From Clostridiales bacterium 1_7_47FAA (GTDB lineage Bacteria > Bacillota > Clostridia > Lachnospirales > Lachnospiraceae), in the NCBI GenBank assembly GCA_000155435.1, contig DS990260.1, positions 221,318 to 285,317 of the forward strand: a DNA stretch of 64,000 bases, in the 5' to 3' direction. The translations under genes were made by a program, and so were the position numbers. The notes under the pieces are model-generated. The model was not told the DNA's origin. It made no database searches and was given only the letters and a program-made list of their open reading frames with translations. Positions 44,068 to 53,844 of this stretch are shown here, one piece after another (position 1 is the first letter of the stretch; each line of letters begins with the position of its first letter).

Positions 44068-46380
44068 TCATGTTAAATCATACTGTATTGTCAGGCCAAA
44101 ACGGCCCTCGGCCTCCTTAAGGCGGAGTTCTGCCATTTTCCTAATCTGTATCAGTATATCATAATTTTCATGCTTTATATATAAAATTTTTCTATAAATA
44201 TCATTAACTTTGTAAACAGGCGCATTCACGGGACCGATTAACTTAAGGTCCCTGCCGGGTCCATTCCTGTCCTGTCCGGCCTTCCATCCTTCCACCCATC
44301 CGGCGGTGCGGCCGGCCGCCTGTTCCACCACGTCCTCCCTGGGACATGCCATCTGGATGGTTAAGAGTCCCACGGCCGGGGGATAGCCAAGGAGGCGCCT
44401 GTAGGCCGTCTCCTGGCCGTAAAATGCCTCGTAATCCTGCCTTGCGGCTGCCTGGATACAGTAGTGGTCCGGCTGGTAGGTCTGGATGACCACATTGCCC
44501 TCCAGTTCCCCTCTCCCGGCCCTGCCCGCGGCCTGGGTCAGAAGGGCAAATGTCTGCTCCCCGCACCGGTAGTCCGATGCGAAAAGGGAAAGGTCCGCCG
44601 CTAAGGCGCCCACCAGGGTGACCTTGGGGAAATCATGCCCCTTCACAATCATCTGGGTCCCGATAAGGATATCCGCCTCCCCCCTTGCAAAGGCGGATAG
44701 TATCTCCTGATGGCCTCCCTTCCTGGACGTGGTGTCCAGGTCCATCCGCAGGATCCCTGCATCCGGGAACAGCCCGGCCGCCATGGCTTCAATCTTCTGG
44801 GTCCCTGTCCCGAAGGGGGCGATATACCGGGAGCCGCAGGAAGGACATACCTTTGGCTGTTCCATGGAGTAGCCGCAGTAATGGCACATCATGCGGCCGT
44901 TCCTGTGAAGGGTCAGTGTCACATCACAGTGGGGGCATTTGATGGCCTCCCCGCAGGAACGGCAGGATACAAAGTTCGCATATCCCCTGCGGTTGATGAA
45001 GAGCATGATCTGTTCCTTTTTTGCAAGCCTGTCCTCCATCAGTTCCTGAAGGCGGCGGCTGAAGATGGAACGGTTGCCCGCCCTCAGTTCCTCCCGCAGG
45101 TCCACGATTTCCACCTTGGCAAGGCTGGCATCTGCCTTCGCCCTCTCCTTCATGGTAAACAGGCCGTATTCCCCCCTCAGCGCCTTTGTATAGGACTCCA
45201 AGGACGGGGTGGCCGAACCGAGGATCAGGGACGCATGGTTCGCCTCCGCCCGCACGGCGGCAGCCTCCCTGGCGTCATACCGCGGGGAAAGCTCGCTTTT
45301 GTAGGCATTTTCATGCTCCTCATCTATAATGATGAGGCCAAGGTTTGAAAACGGGGCAAAGAGGGCGGACCGGGGACCGATTATGATATCAATATCCCCG
45401 GTCCTGGCCCTTTCATACTGGTCATAGCGTTCCCCGGCGGACATCCTGGAATTCATCACGGACACCCGGTTGCCGAAACGTGTGTAAAACCGCATCACGG
45501 TCTGCCATGTAAGGGATATCTCAGGAATCAGGACAATCACCTGGCGCCCCGCCTGGAGCACATGGGCAATCAGCTCCATGTAGACCTCCGTCTTGCCGCT
45601 GCCCGTGATTCCATGGATCAGATAGGTCCTTCGGATCCCCTCCCCATAGTCACGGAGAATGGAATCTGCAATCTCCTGCTGGGCCTGGTTCAGGGCCGGG
45701 AAGGTGCCAGGGTTCCCAGCGGTGCCTCCGCCAGCAAAGGTGGTCCCTTCCCGGGGCATGCCGGCCAGCCGCTGCATCTCCAGCAGCGGATTCCGGTACC
45801 GCTCCACCACCTCCACCTTAAGGACGCCGCCCTCCTCCAGCGGCTTAACCACTGCCGCCGTCAGGCTTAAACGGTTCATGGCTTCCTCATACGGAATCAC
45901 CGGCGCCAGGAGAAATGCCTCCAGAAGCCGGAGCCTTGCCTTATGGTTCTTCCTCCTGGCCTCCTCCACGGCCCGTAGCAGCCCCTCCTGGTCCAGAAGA
46001 CACTTCAACTGCCGCTTTGGCGCCTCCTTTACCTTCTGCTTCACTGGAAGCACTGTCTTTAATGCCTGGTTCATGGTGGATCCATACCGCTCCTTCATCC
46101 ACCATGCAAGCCAAATAAGCTGGGACTCTGCAGTCACGCTTCCCTGCACAATCCCAGCCACATCTTTTATCTTATTCTCGTCTATCTCCGCCTGGTCAGT
46201 CAGCCCCACCACATAACCTTTGCGCTGCCGGTTGCCCTGACCGAAGGGGATATAGACCTGCTGCCCCGCATGAATGCTCCCGGACAGGTGTTCCGGTATC
46301 CTGTACTGGAATGTCCTGTCCACGCTTTCATGGGAAATATCTATGATAATATTGGCATATTCCTGCCCCACCTGCGTCAC
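44068..46380 (-). CDS. priA: Primosomal replication protein N' (PriA helicase)
   Basis: Restarts stalled forks. The 770-residue product has the N-terminal 3'-DNA-binding domain (YRIPEHL, PFGQGNRQRKGYVVG), Walker A GITGSGKT, DEEH, the two-zinc Cys cluster (CRSCGEAIKCPHC ... CHYCG ... CPSCG), RAGRGELEG-type motif and a C-terminal domain. Start GTG at 46380 is 28 bases from the predicted start of transcription; a second GTG at 46371 is better spaced from an AGGTG. First gene of an eleven-gene operon. Confidence 0.95.
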   Translation of the reverse strand: MTQVGQEYANIIIDISHESVDRTFQYRIPEHLSGSIHAGQQVYIPFGQGNRQRKGYVVGLTDQAEIDENKIKDVAGIVQGSVTAESQLIWLAWWMKERYGSTMNQALKTVLPVKQKVKEAPKRQLKCLLDQEGLLRAVEEARRKNHKARLRLLEAFLLAPVIPYEEAMNRLSLTAAVVKPLEEGGVLKVEVVERYRNPLLEMQRLAGMPREGTTFAGGGTAGNPGTFPALNQAQQEIADSILRDYGEGIRRTYLIHGITGSGKTEVYMELIAHVLQAGRQVIVLIPEISLTWQTVMRFYTRFGNRVSVMNSRMSAGERYDQYERARTGDIDIIIGPRSALFAPFSNLGLIIIDEEHENAYKSELSPRYDAREAAAVRAEANHASLILGSATPSLESYTKALRGEYGLFTMKERAKADASLAKVEIVDLREELRAGNRSIFSRRLQELMEDRLAKKEQIMLFINRRGYANFVSCRSCGEAIKCPHCDVTLTLHRNGRMMCHYCGYSMEQPKVCPSCGSRYIAPFGTGTQKIEAMAAGLFPDAGILRMDLDTTSRKGGHQEILSAFARGEADILIGTQMIVKGHDFPKVTLVGALAADLSLFASDYRCGEQTFALLTQAAGRAGRGELEGNVVIQTYQPDHYCIQAAARQDYEAFYGQETAYRRLLGYPPAVGLLTIQMACPREDVVEQAAGRTAGWVEGWKAGQDRNGPGRDLKLIGPVNAPVYKVNDIYRKILYIKHENYDILIQIRKMAELRLKEAEGRFGLTIQYDLT

Positions 46381-46413
46381 CTGTCAATCTGAATCCATTA
46401 TAAGTTCCTGACT

Positions 46414-46442
46414 ATTATACATGACATCAGCTAAAAATGCAA
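46414..46442 (-). promoter_or_regulatory. Promoter of the priA-to-thiN operon
   Basis: Minus strand TTGCAT (46442-46437), 17 bases, TATAAT (46419-46414). It lies in the 80-base gap before priA and appears to serve priA, def, fmt, the peptidase, rsmB, rlmN, prpC, prkC, rsgA, rpe and thiN. Confidence 0.85.
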
Positions 46443-46460
46443 ATTACGGGGGAATACACA

Positions 46461-48485
46461 TCAGGCCAGACACTTTTCCAGCACGTCAAAAAGCCGTTCA
46501 TAGTCAATGGGTTTGGCAACATGGTCATTCATTCCGGCGGCCAGCGCTTTGGCAATATCCTCTGCAAACGCATTGGCCGTCAGGGCAACCACCGGGATGT
46601 CCGCCGCCTGCGGGTGGGTGCTTTCCCTGATTTTCCGGGCCGCCGTATACCCGTCCATCACAGGCATCTGCAGGTCCATTAAGATGGCCTGATAATACCC
46701 GTCCCCCGATGCCTGGAATGCGTTTAATGCCTCCTGTCCGTTGAAGGCGCCTTCCGTACTGATTCCCGCCTCCCCAAGGATGGTCCTGACAATCTCCATG
46801 TTGAGTTCATTGTCCTCCGCCACCAGCACCCTGATGGCCCTGCCGGAAAATGCATCCCTGCGCCTGCCCACGTCCACGATTTTCCCGGACGCTTCCTCTT
46901 CCTTCTGTTCTTCTTCATCCAGTTTCAGGCTCAGCGTCACGGTAAAACGGCTTCCCCTGCCAGGTTCGCTCTCCACCTGGATGCTGCCCTGCATGGCGTT
47001 TATGATGCCCTGGGTAATGGGCATGCCAAGCCCCGTGCCCTGAATGTGTGTTTCCCTCACCTTTTCCTCCCGGAGAAAGGGCACGAAAATATACTTCCTG
47101 AACTCTTCTGTCATGCCGATCCCGCTGTCTTCCACGATGAACACGAAATTGCCGAAGCCGGCAACCCTCTGGGCCACTTCTTTTACGGTCAGTTTCACGG
47201 TCCCGTTCCCAGGCGTATATTTCACGGAATTGGACATGAGGTTTAAAAGTACCTGGCGCAGGCGCCCGCTGTCCCCTATGAGGCGGCGGTGCTTAAGGTC
47301 TGCCGTATCCACCTTCAGGGAATGGCCTCTTTCCTCCGCCGATGGACGGATGATGGTAACCACCTCATCTACCAGCTTATCCATGCAGAAAGGCGCGTCC
47401 ATAAGCTGCATCTTCCCCTTTTCAATCCTTGACATGTCAAGGACATCATCAATGAGGGCCAGCAGATGGCTGCTGGACATATTGATTTTCTCCAGGCAGT
47501 CCTCCACCCGCTCCGGCTCATGGCTGTGGGACATGGCAATGGCTGTCATTCCTATGATTGCGTTCATGGGGGTGCGGATATCATGGGACATCTGGGCCAG
47601 GAAACTGCTCTTTGCCTCGCTGGCCTCCTTGGCCGTCTCATAGGCGGTCATCAGCGCCTTCCTGTTTTCCTCTTCCTGCTGCATCTCATTTATCTTCTGC
47701 TGGTGGATGTTCATATTGGCAAATACCACCTTTGACACACTGCCGTCCTTCATCTGGGCCACACTGAACCGGGAGCGCACCCACTGGACACGGTCCGGGT
47801 ACTGGCGCCTGAAGTCAATGTCATACACGGGCCGTTCCTCGGACAGGATCTGCTTTAAGAATCCGGGACTCCCTGCCCGGCGCATCTTCTCCTGGTCCTG
47901 GGGACATACATGTTCCCGGATGAACTTTTCATAATATACCTTCAGGCTCCCCTTGGGAAATGCCCCTGTCTTCTCTATGTAATCCTCCTGCCATACAGCC
48001 TCCTCCACGTCATTGTCCAGGTCAAACAGATAGATGGAATAATAGCACTGGCACAGGTTGGAAAGCACATTGTCCCTGAGCCGGGCCTTCTCCCTGAGCA
48101 TGATGGTATCGGTGATGTTCTGGTGATATCCCCTAAGGCATATCCCATCTTCCTGGCTTTCATCCCGGACGCCCCCGCAGCGCACATAGATGGTCCCCCA
48201 CAGGGGATGTTCCCATGGATACTGGACTTCCGCCCGCTTATTGCGGATCATCTCATCCACCCCTGTCTCTATCATGGGATAAAAATCATGGTCAATCCGG
48301 TCATACCATACCCGGTAGCATTCCTCCGGGGACGGCATCCCATCCAGGCCAAGAAGCTCCATCATGGCCTTATCCCCGTACATCCTGGGTTCCTTCCCCT
48401 CCTCCAGTTCAATTGTCCATAACCCGGTGCGGGCCATGCGCAGAAGTTCCTGCATACTGGCCATATCCATAAAATGCTCCTGCAT
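46461..48485 (-). CDS. Cytosolic PAS hybrid sensor histidine kinase
   Basis: A 674-residue two-component hybrid kinase without any membrane helix. Two PAS-like sensor segments (about residues 8-125 and 130-265), a dimerisation helix with the phospho-His in SFLAQMSHDIRTPMN, the ATPase domain (NLMSNSVKYT, EDSGIGM, GTGLGM) and a C-terminal receiver whose phospho-Asp is in ILMDLQMPVMDG. No output domain or response regulator is adjacent, so phosphate must go elsewhere. The ATG at 48485 follows AGGAGG by 9 bases. Signal unknown. Confidence 0.92.
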   Translation of the reverse strand: MQEHFMDMASMQELLRMARTGLWTIELEEGKEPRMYGDKAMMELLGLDGMPSPEECYRVWYDRIDHDFYPMIETGVDEMIRNKRAEVQYPWEHPLWGTIYVRCGGVRDESQEDGICLRGYHQNITDTIMLREKARLRDNVLSNLCQCYYSIYLFDLDNDVEEAVWQEDYIEKTGAFPKGSLKVYYEKFIREHVCPQDQEKMRRAGSPGFLKQILSEERPVYDIDFRRQYPDRVQWVRSRFSVAQMKDGSVSKVVFANMNIHQQKINEMQQEEENRKALMTAYETAKEASEAKSSFLAQMSHDIRTPMNAIIGMTAIAMSHSHEPERVEDCLEKINMSSSHLLALIDDVLDMSRIEKGKMQLMDAPFCMDKLVDEVVTIIRPSAEERGHSLKVDTADLKHRRLIGDSGRLRQVLLNLMSNSVKYTPGNGTVKLTVKEVAQRVAGFGNFVFIVEDSGIGMTEEFRKYIFVPFLREEKVRETHIQGTGLGMPITQGIINAMQGSIQVESEPGRGSRFTVTLSLKLDEEEQKEEEASGKIVDVGRRRDAFSGRAIRVLVAEDNELNMEIVRTILGEAGISTEGAFNGQEALNAFQASGDGYYQAILMDLQMPVMDGYTAARKIRESTHPQAADIPVVALTANAFAEDIAKALAAGMNDHVAKPIDYERLFDVLEKCLA

Positions 48486-48517
48486 ACACACCTGCCTCCT
48501 CCTATGTTTATTATCAA

Positions 48518-49837
48518 TCAGACCGATATTGCCCGTTTTTCAAATCCCTTGAACCTCAGGGAGAACACAACTGCCCTGAAAATCCAGTCTATGAACATCC
48601 CATACCAGATTCCCATCACCCCAAGCTTAAATATGTACACGAACAGGTATGCGAACCCGATGCGGAAAGCCCACATGGAAAATACGGACACGGCCATGGT
48701 AAACCTGGCATCCAGGGACGCCCTCAGGGTATGGGGAATGGTAAATGCCAGAGGCCATACAAGCATGGCGATGCTGTGGGCCGTAATCAGGTCCCGGGAC
48801 AGCCGGGACGCCTGCCCCGACAGCTGGTAAATCCCCACCAGTTCCCCTGAAAACAGCACCATGGAGGAGCTGAGCACCAGCAGGATGGCGTAATTCACCC
48901 CTATGAGGGACTTGGCATAATGCTTTGCCTCAGAGAGCCTTCCTGCCCCCACGCACTGTCCCACAATGGTGATAAGGCCCAGCCCGATGGCGGTTCCGGG
49001 CAGGTACAGGATGGTGACCAGGTTGCTGGCAACCGCATAGCCTGCAATGGAGGCAGTGCCCAGGGAGGACACAAGGCTCTGCAGGAATATCTTGCCGAAC
49101 TGGAACATACCGCTCTCCAGCCCGCCCGGTATGCCGATGGAAAGGATGTTCTTAATCATGCCCATATCCGGCACCAGTGACTTCATGCTGTTCAGGCGGA
49201 TGGAATTATGGCGGTTCTGTATGAGGACAAACATCATGGCCGCCGCAATGATGCGGCTGAACAGGGTTGGATATGCCACCCCTGCCACCCCCATCTTAAG
49301 GCCGAACACGCAGATGGCATTGCCCACGATATTGATGATGTTCATCACCAGGGATGTCATCATGGACACCTTGGAATTACCCATGGAACGGAACAGGGCC
49401 GCACATGCGTTATACAGCCCGATAAAGGGATATGACAGCGCCGTTATCCAGAAATAGGTTTGTGCATTGTCCATCACGGACAGTTCCACCTTGCCGAATA
49501 TGGCGCCCAGGAGATGGCGGTTGCCTATGATTGCAATAAGGGTCACTATCAAGGACAGGGTCAGGGTAACGCTGACCAGCTGTCCCGCCGCCTTGCGGGC
49601 GTCCCTGGGCTGTTCCTTTCCAAGATACTGGGCGGAAATCACCGCGCCTCCCGTTGCCAGGGCGCCCATGATCTGTATGATCAGGACGCTGATGGAGTCC
49701 ACCAGGGATACCCCGGACACGGCGGCCTCGCCCACGGCCGCCACCATCACCACGTCCACCATACCAACCAGCACCGCCATGATCTGTTCCACAATCAGGG
49801 GGGCCAGCAGTTTTATCAGTTGTTTTTTGGAAAACAT
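48518..49837 (-). CDS. MATE family efflux transporter (second copy)
   Basis: A 439-residue, about 12-helix MATE transporter starting MFSKKQLIKLLAPLIVEQIMAVLVGMVDVVM. The two halves are visible, with AQYLGKEQPRDARKAAGQ and VGQCVGAGRLSEAKHYAK at equivalent places. It is clearly a different branch from the copy at 16590-17927. It lies 12 bases after the M18 aminopeptidase and 32 bases before the kinase, probably one operon. Confidence 0.92.
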   Translation of the reverse strand: MFSKKQLIKLLAPLIVEQIMAVLVGMVDVVMVAAVGEAAVSGVSLVDSISVLIIQIMGALATGGAVISAQYLGKEQPRDARKAAGQLVSVTLTLSLIVTLIAIIGNRHLLGAIFGKVELSVMDNAQTYFWITALSYPFIGLYNACAALFRSMGNSKVSMMTSLVMNIINIVGNAICVFGLKMGVAGVAYPTLFSRIIAAAMMFVLIQNRHNSIRLNSMKSLVPDMGMIKNILSIGIPGGLESGMFQFGKIFLQSLVSSLGTASIAGYAVASNLVTILYLPGTAIGLGLITIVGQCVGAGRLSEAKHYAKSLIGVNYAILLVLSSSMVLFSGELVGIYQLSGQASRLSRDLITAHSIAMLVWPLAFTIPHTLRASLDARFTMAVSVFSMWAFRIGFAYLFVYIFKLGVMGIWYGMFIDWIFRAVVFSLRFKGFEKRAISV

Positions 49838-49849
49838 ATTACGCCTTTC

Positions 49850-51178
49850 TTATACTATCTCATAACATCCGCCCTCCCCTGCCCTGATACAGGCAGAGTA
49901 AAAGTGTGCGGCTGCCTCCGTAAGATAGCATGTATCCTTTATGCCGGCCGTCTCATAGGGTGAATGCATGGACAGCTGGGGAAGGCCGATGTCCACCGTG
50001 TTCAGGGACACATGGGCATTGCTTATATTGCCAAGGGTAGAGCCTCCCGGCATGTCCGAACGGTTGGCAAAGGTCTGGAAGGGCACCCCGGCCCTTTGGC
50101 ACAGGGCTTTGAACATGGCTGCGGACACCGCGTCCGTGGTGTACTTCTGGTTGGCATTGTACTTGATCACAATCCCCTGGTTCATATAAGGACGGTTGGT
50201 GGGGTCTGCCCGGTCCGGCAGGTTTGGATGGACCGCATGGGCATTATCCGCCGATATCATGAAACTGGATGCCAGCGCCATCAGGTATGCCTCCTCATCC
50301 CTGCCAAGCCCGGTGTTGATCCGCCTCAGGGTATCCTCAAGGAATGTGGAATCCGCTCCCTGCTTGGTCCCGCTGCCCACTTCCTCATTGTCGAACACGG
50401 CATGGACCGCAATCCCCTCCGCGGGTTCACCCTCCAGGAATCCCTTAAGGGACGCAAATGCGCACTGCAGGTCGTCAATCCGCCCGCAGGAGAAGAACTC
50501 GCCTTCAGCCCCCCATATGGTTCCCGGCATCCTGCTGTACAGGAACAGGTCGTGGCCCAGGATGTCCTCCTCATGGACACCTGCAGCTTCAGCCACAAGC
50601 TTCATGAACGTCCCCTTGGAGCCGTCGCCGCCAAACAGGGGAATCATATCCACCTGTGGGTTATACTTGTATCCATCGTTGACCTGACGGTTAAAATGGA
50701 TGGCCAGGTTGGGAATCATCAAAAGGTCACGGTCCACCTTCACAAGCTTTGATACCAGACAGTTCCCTGTCTTCACCACCAGACGCCCTGCCACGGACAG
50801 GGGCCGGTCAAACCACGGCGCGCACAGCATGCCGCCATACTTTTCCACATTCAGCCTGATATAATGGCCTTCGGATTCCATCTCCGGGTTTTCCTTAATC
50901 TTAAAGGACGGGGAATCACTGTGGCTGGCCATGATCTGGTAGCCCGAACAGGTTCCGGCCGGTATCCTGAACGATATGATGGAGGACTGGTTCCTGGTCA
51001 CGAAGTAGGATCCCTTCTTTTTCAATTCCCACTTCTCACCTTCATGAAGCTCTGTAAACCCTGCTTCCCTGAGGATTCCTGCTATATTTGCCACTGCATG
51101 GAAGCTGGTGGGGCTGTCCTCCAGGAAACGTATCAGTCCTTTGGTCAGCTGGATGCATTCTGCCTTCTCTATACTCAT
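49850..51178 (-). CDS. apeB: M18 family aminopeptidase
   Basis: A 442-residue dinuclear zinc aminopeptidase, cytosolic and usually dodecameric, removing acidic or other N-terminal residues. Seen: SPTSFHAVANIAGILREAGFTEL, MASHSDSPSFKIK (His and Asp ligands), VFDNEEVGSGTKQGADS (catalytic Glu pair), DNAHAVHPN and DIGLPQLSMHS. ATG at 51178 is 7 bases from GGAG; the ATG one codon earlier is closer. First of a probable M18-MATE-kinase operon. Confidence 0.93.
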   Translation of the reverse strand: MSIEKAECIQLTKGLIRFLEDSPTSFHAVANIAGILREAGFTELHEGEKWELKKKGSYFVTRNQSSIISFRIPAGTCSGYQIMASHSDSPSFKIKENPEMESEGHYIRLNVEKYGGMLCAPWFDRPLSVAGRLVVKTGNCLVSKLVKVDRDLLMIPNLAIHFNRQVNDGYKYNPQVDMIPLFGGDGSKGTFMKLVAEAAGVHEEDILGHDLFLYSRMPGTIWGAEGEFFSCGRIDDLQCAFASLKGFLEGEPAEGIAVHAVFDNEEVGSGTKQGADSTFLEDTLRRINTGLGRDEEAYLMALASSFMISADNAHAVHPNLPDRADPTNRPYMNQGIVIKYNANQKYTTDAVSAAMFKALCQRAGVPFQTFANRSDMPGGSTLGNISNAHVSLNTVDIGLPQLSMHSPYETAGIKDTCYLTEAAAHFYSACIRAGEGGCYEIV

Positions 51179-51257
51179 CATGTATCTCCTTTGTCAATCA
51201 TTTCCTTTTTATACCATCTACTGTACCACAAACCGGTCCATCAGGCAATAGAGCCGT

Positions 51258-52661
51258 TTAATTCTCCCTGGCAGCCAGCCAGGGCAGGATGAACCCAAGC
51301 CCCACCAGCACAAATGGGGTTACGATGTTGAGCACCAGCTGGAACAGGTCATCGGAATAGATACCTGTGATACAGGCAAATGCCGTAAAGCCGAAACACC
51401 AGATTCCCACCAGGGTACCGGCTGTCCTGCCCTTTAAGAACCGGTACTGGGCGTGGAAGGCATCCCCCGCCCTCTTAAGCGCTATATAGGCCACGAATAC
51501 CCACAGGTAACGAAGGGGCATGCAGACCGAGTTGACCTTTACCAGCCAGCGCACCAGCACGTCCACATTCCGGATGCCGAAGGCAGGCACGATGATCAGG
51601 ACGCAGACAATGAGCATCACCAGCCTGTGTCCGTTTACATAGGTGCCGTGTTCATTTTTCTCAAACATCTTCCTGGGTATGAAGCGCGTATCCGCGCTGT
51701 CAAGGAGCATGCGCAGGGGGGCGTCCACGGACAGCACCATAACGGAAAACTGGCCGATCAGGTTGGTGAGGGCGTATACAATCACAAAGAAATTACCCAT
51801 ATGATAGTACTCCCCAAGCCTCTGGAAGGCGTAATAGGCGCCGTTTGTCATCAGGTCCGCCGGGATATGGTCTGAATCAAACATCATCCCAAGGGCAATG
51901 GTGCCAAGTATGGCGGTCACTGCCACCATAAGGGCCAGGGCCGCCATTCCCTTGGAGAAATCCCTGGATGGGTCCTTCATCTTGTTGACATAGGGGGATA
52001 TTTTCTCGCATCCCCCCACTGCGAAGACCAGGATGGAAAGTCCCATGAAGAAGCTTAAGTCAAAGCTAGGGATGAATGTCCTCCATGACCAGTCAATCGA
52101 CATGAAGGTTCCTCCTGTCAATGCCGGGGCAGCCACCATCATTGCAATGAACAGCATGGACATGATGAACATGGTGGAACCGGCCAGGGCGGACAGGCGC
52201 TTAAGCACGCCCATGCCCTTGCTGGACAGGTACATGGCAAACAGGAATATGACCAGACAGATTAACTGCATGACCGTGGTATCCATACTGCTGGCCCTCT
52301 TGTCCTGGAACAGCGCCCAGCTGGCCGCAATCACCGTGGAATTGGGCTTCTGGGAAATATATGGCATGTGCACCACCCAATAGGTCCAGCCAGCATAGTA
52401 CGCCATCCTGGGACCTATGGTTTCCTGAATCCAGGAACTGACGCCACCGCCCGCATCCTTGAAGGTGGAGCCAAGCTCGCCTACCATCAGGGCATACGGC
52501 ACAAAATAGATGGCAAATATCAGGATCCAGGACACAATCGCCCTGAGGCCCCCGTATTCCGAAAACCCGTTGATGACATTCCCAAAGCCCCAGACCGTGG
52601 AAAATGCCATGAATGCAAGGGTATGCCATAAAATCTTTTTATCGTTGTCCCTCTGTCCCAT
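51258..52661 (-). CDS. APC-superfamily amino acid permease
   Basis: A 467-residue transporter with about 12 helices. It resembles the glutamate:GABA-antiporter / YjeM-like branch of the APC family (GFGNVINGFSEYGGLRAIVSWILIF, VGELGSTFKDAGGGVSSWIQETIG, FAVGGCEKISPYVNKMKDPSRDF). Substrate cannot be read from sequence. It is monocistronic, separated from the upstream catabolic operon by a terminator, with a GGAG 10 bases before the ATG at 52661. Confidence 0.9.
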   Translation of the reverse strand: MGQRDNDKKILWHTLAFMAFSTVWGFGNVINGFSEYGGLRAIVSWILIFAIYFVPYALMVGELGSTFKDAGGGVSSWIQETIGPRMAYYAGWTYWVVHMPYISQKPNSTVIAASWALFQDKRASSMDTTVMQLICLVIFLFAMYLSSKGMGVLKRLSALAGSTMFIMSMLFIAMMVAAPALTGGTFMSIDWSWRTFIPSFDLSFFMGLSILVFAVGGCEKISPYVNKMKDPSRDFSKGMAALALMVAVTAILGTIALGMMFDSDHIPADLMTNGAYYAFQRLGEYYHMGNFFVIVYALTNLIGQFSVMVLSVDAPLRMLLDSADTRFIPRKMFEKNEHGTYVNGHRLVMLIVCVLIIVPAFGIRNVDVLVRWLVKVNSVCMPLRYLWVFVAYIALKRAGDAFHAQYRFLKGRTAGTLVGIWCFGFTAFACITGIYSDDLFQLVLNIVTPFVLVGLGFILPWLAAREN

Positions 52662-52772
52662 ATAAGTAGTTCTCCTTTTCCGGTTAAATTGTCTCCCTGA
52701 AGGATTATTCTTACCAGAAATATGAAAGATATGAGCCGGATACCTGTTTTTTCATTCTTTGGGAACCGGCTG

Positions 52773-52824
52773 AAAAAGGCAGCACCGGACCGGTGTCATG
52801 TGACGCCGGCCTGAAGCTGCCTTT
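52773..52824 (-). terminator. Terminator ending the PrpD/molybdoenzyme operon
   Basis: Minus strand AAAGGCAGC and GCTGCCTTT close a stem with a GC-rich inner part, followed by TTC. It lies within 10 bases of the last gene's stop and ends the eight-gene operon. Confidence 0.85.
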
Positions 52825-52831
52825 ACCAGAC

Positions 52832-53809
52832 CTAAAAAACCATCTTCTGTCCAATCCCCATTTCCAGCGCCCGCTCATAGACGGTCATGGCGCAGTTCAC
52901 ATCGTGGGCCCCCATGCCCATATGCGTGGAAACTATGATTTCATCCTCCCGTTCCCGGCCAGGTACCTTTCCGGTGAGAAGTTCCGTCATATCGCCGGAT
53001 ACGTCCCCTTCTTTCAGCAATCCGCCTGGATTCAGCCGTGGTGACCGTAAAATATGGGCGTCCGGCCTGCGGTATCCCAGGTACCATTTGTCTGCCCTTT
53101 TTCCAATCTGCGGGTCCAGGTCCCGGAATCCCTCGATTCCAATCACGGTTGCGCCGGGCTTTAGCATATCCCAGGTAACAAGGGGTGTCTGTGCGCCGGA
53201 TGCCATAAGGATTAAATTGCTTCCGGTTACTGCCTTTAAAGGACTGTCACAGGGTATCACCTCCACCCTGTCCTTCAGTTCCTCCCTTACAGCCTCTATT
53301 GGCCCGGTACTCCGGCTGAAGATACGGACCTGCCTGATACAGGGGAACTGGGTAAGCATCCCCTTGATGCCGGACCTGGCCTGGGCACCGCATCCGCAGA
53401 CCGAGAGGACCTTTGGCCCTGGCAGGCACAGGTGCCTGGCCTGTACCACGCCATGGCCTCCGGCCGTGCGCATGGCAGTGATGTTCATGGCCCCTACAAG
53501 GGCTATGGGGGACCCGCTTTTTGTATCACTTAAGATAACCAGGGTTCCGTGACAGAATGGATAGCCGGGCAGCGGGTCCACATACGTGCTGATCCATTTA
53601 ACCCCTGCCGCGTTTCTGTAGTGGAGGATGGCCGGCATGGAATGAAAATTGTTCATTTTCGCTTCATCCACATACATGAGCGCCATATCCCCCACCGTGA
53701 TGTCCCCCAGGCCGATATGGAGGAAGGTGTCCTCTGCTGCTGCAATCGCATCAGCCGGGGTCAGCAGGGAACACACATCTTCCTCATTTAAAAATAGTAT
53801 ATGATTCAT
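52832..53809 (-). CDS. Ornithine cyclodeaminase / mu-crystallin family protein
   Basis: About 325 residues. Family members reduce imines or dehydrogenate amino acids with NAD(P) (ornithine cyclodeaminase, alanine dehydrogenase, ketimine reductases). Seen: ILFLNEEDVCSLLTPADAI, GVKWISTYVDP with the active-site Lys, TAMRTAGG and the nucleotide motif CGCGAQARSG. ATG 53809 has GGTAGGAAA upstream; an ATG at 53845 shares bases with the preceding stop (TGATG) and may be used instead. Last gene of the operon. It suggests an imino or amino intermediate, but the substrate is unknown. Confidence 0.85.
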   Translation of the reverse strand: MNHILFLNEEDVCSLLTPADAIAAAEDTFLHIGLGDITVGDMALMYVDEAKMNNFHSMPAILHYRNAAGVKWISTYVDPLPGYPFCHGTLVILSDTKSGSPIALVGAMNITAMRTAGGHGVVQARHLCLPGPKVLSVCGCGAQARSGIKGMLTQFPCIRQVRIFSRSTGPIEAVREELKDRVEVIPCDSPLKAVTGSNLILMASGAQTPLVTWDMLKPGATVIGIEGFRDLDPQIGKRADKWYLGYRRPDAHILRSPRLNPGGLLKEGDVSGDMTELLTGKVPGREREDEIIVSTHMGMGAHDVNCAMTVYERALEMGIGQKMVF

Positions 53810-53844
53810 TTTCCTACCCCCGCTTCCTACATCTGTAATTAACA

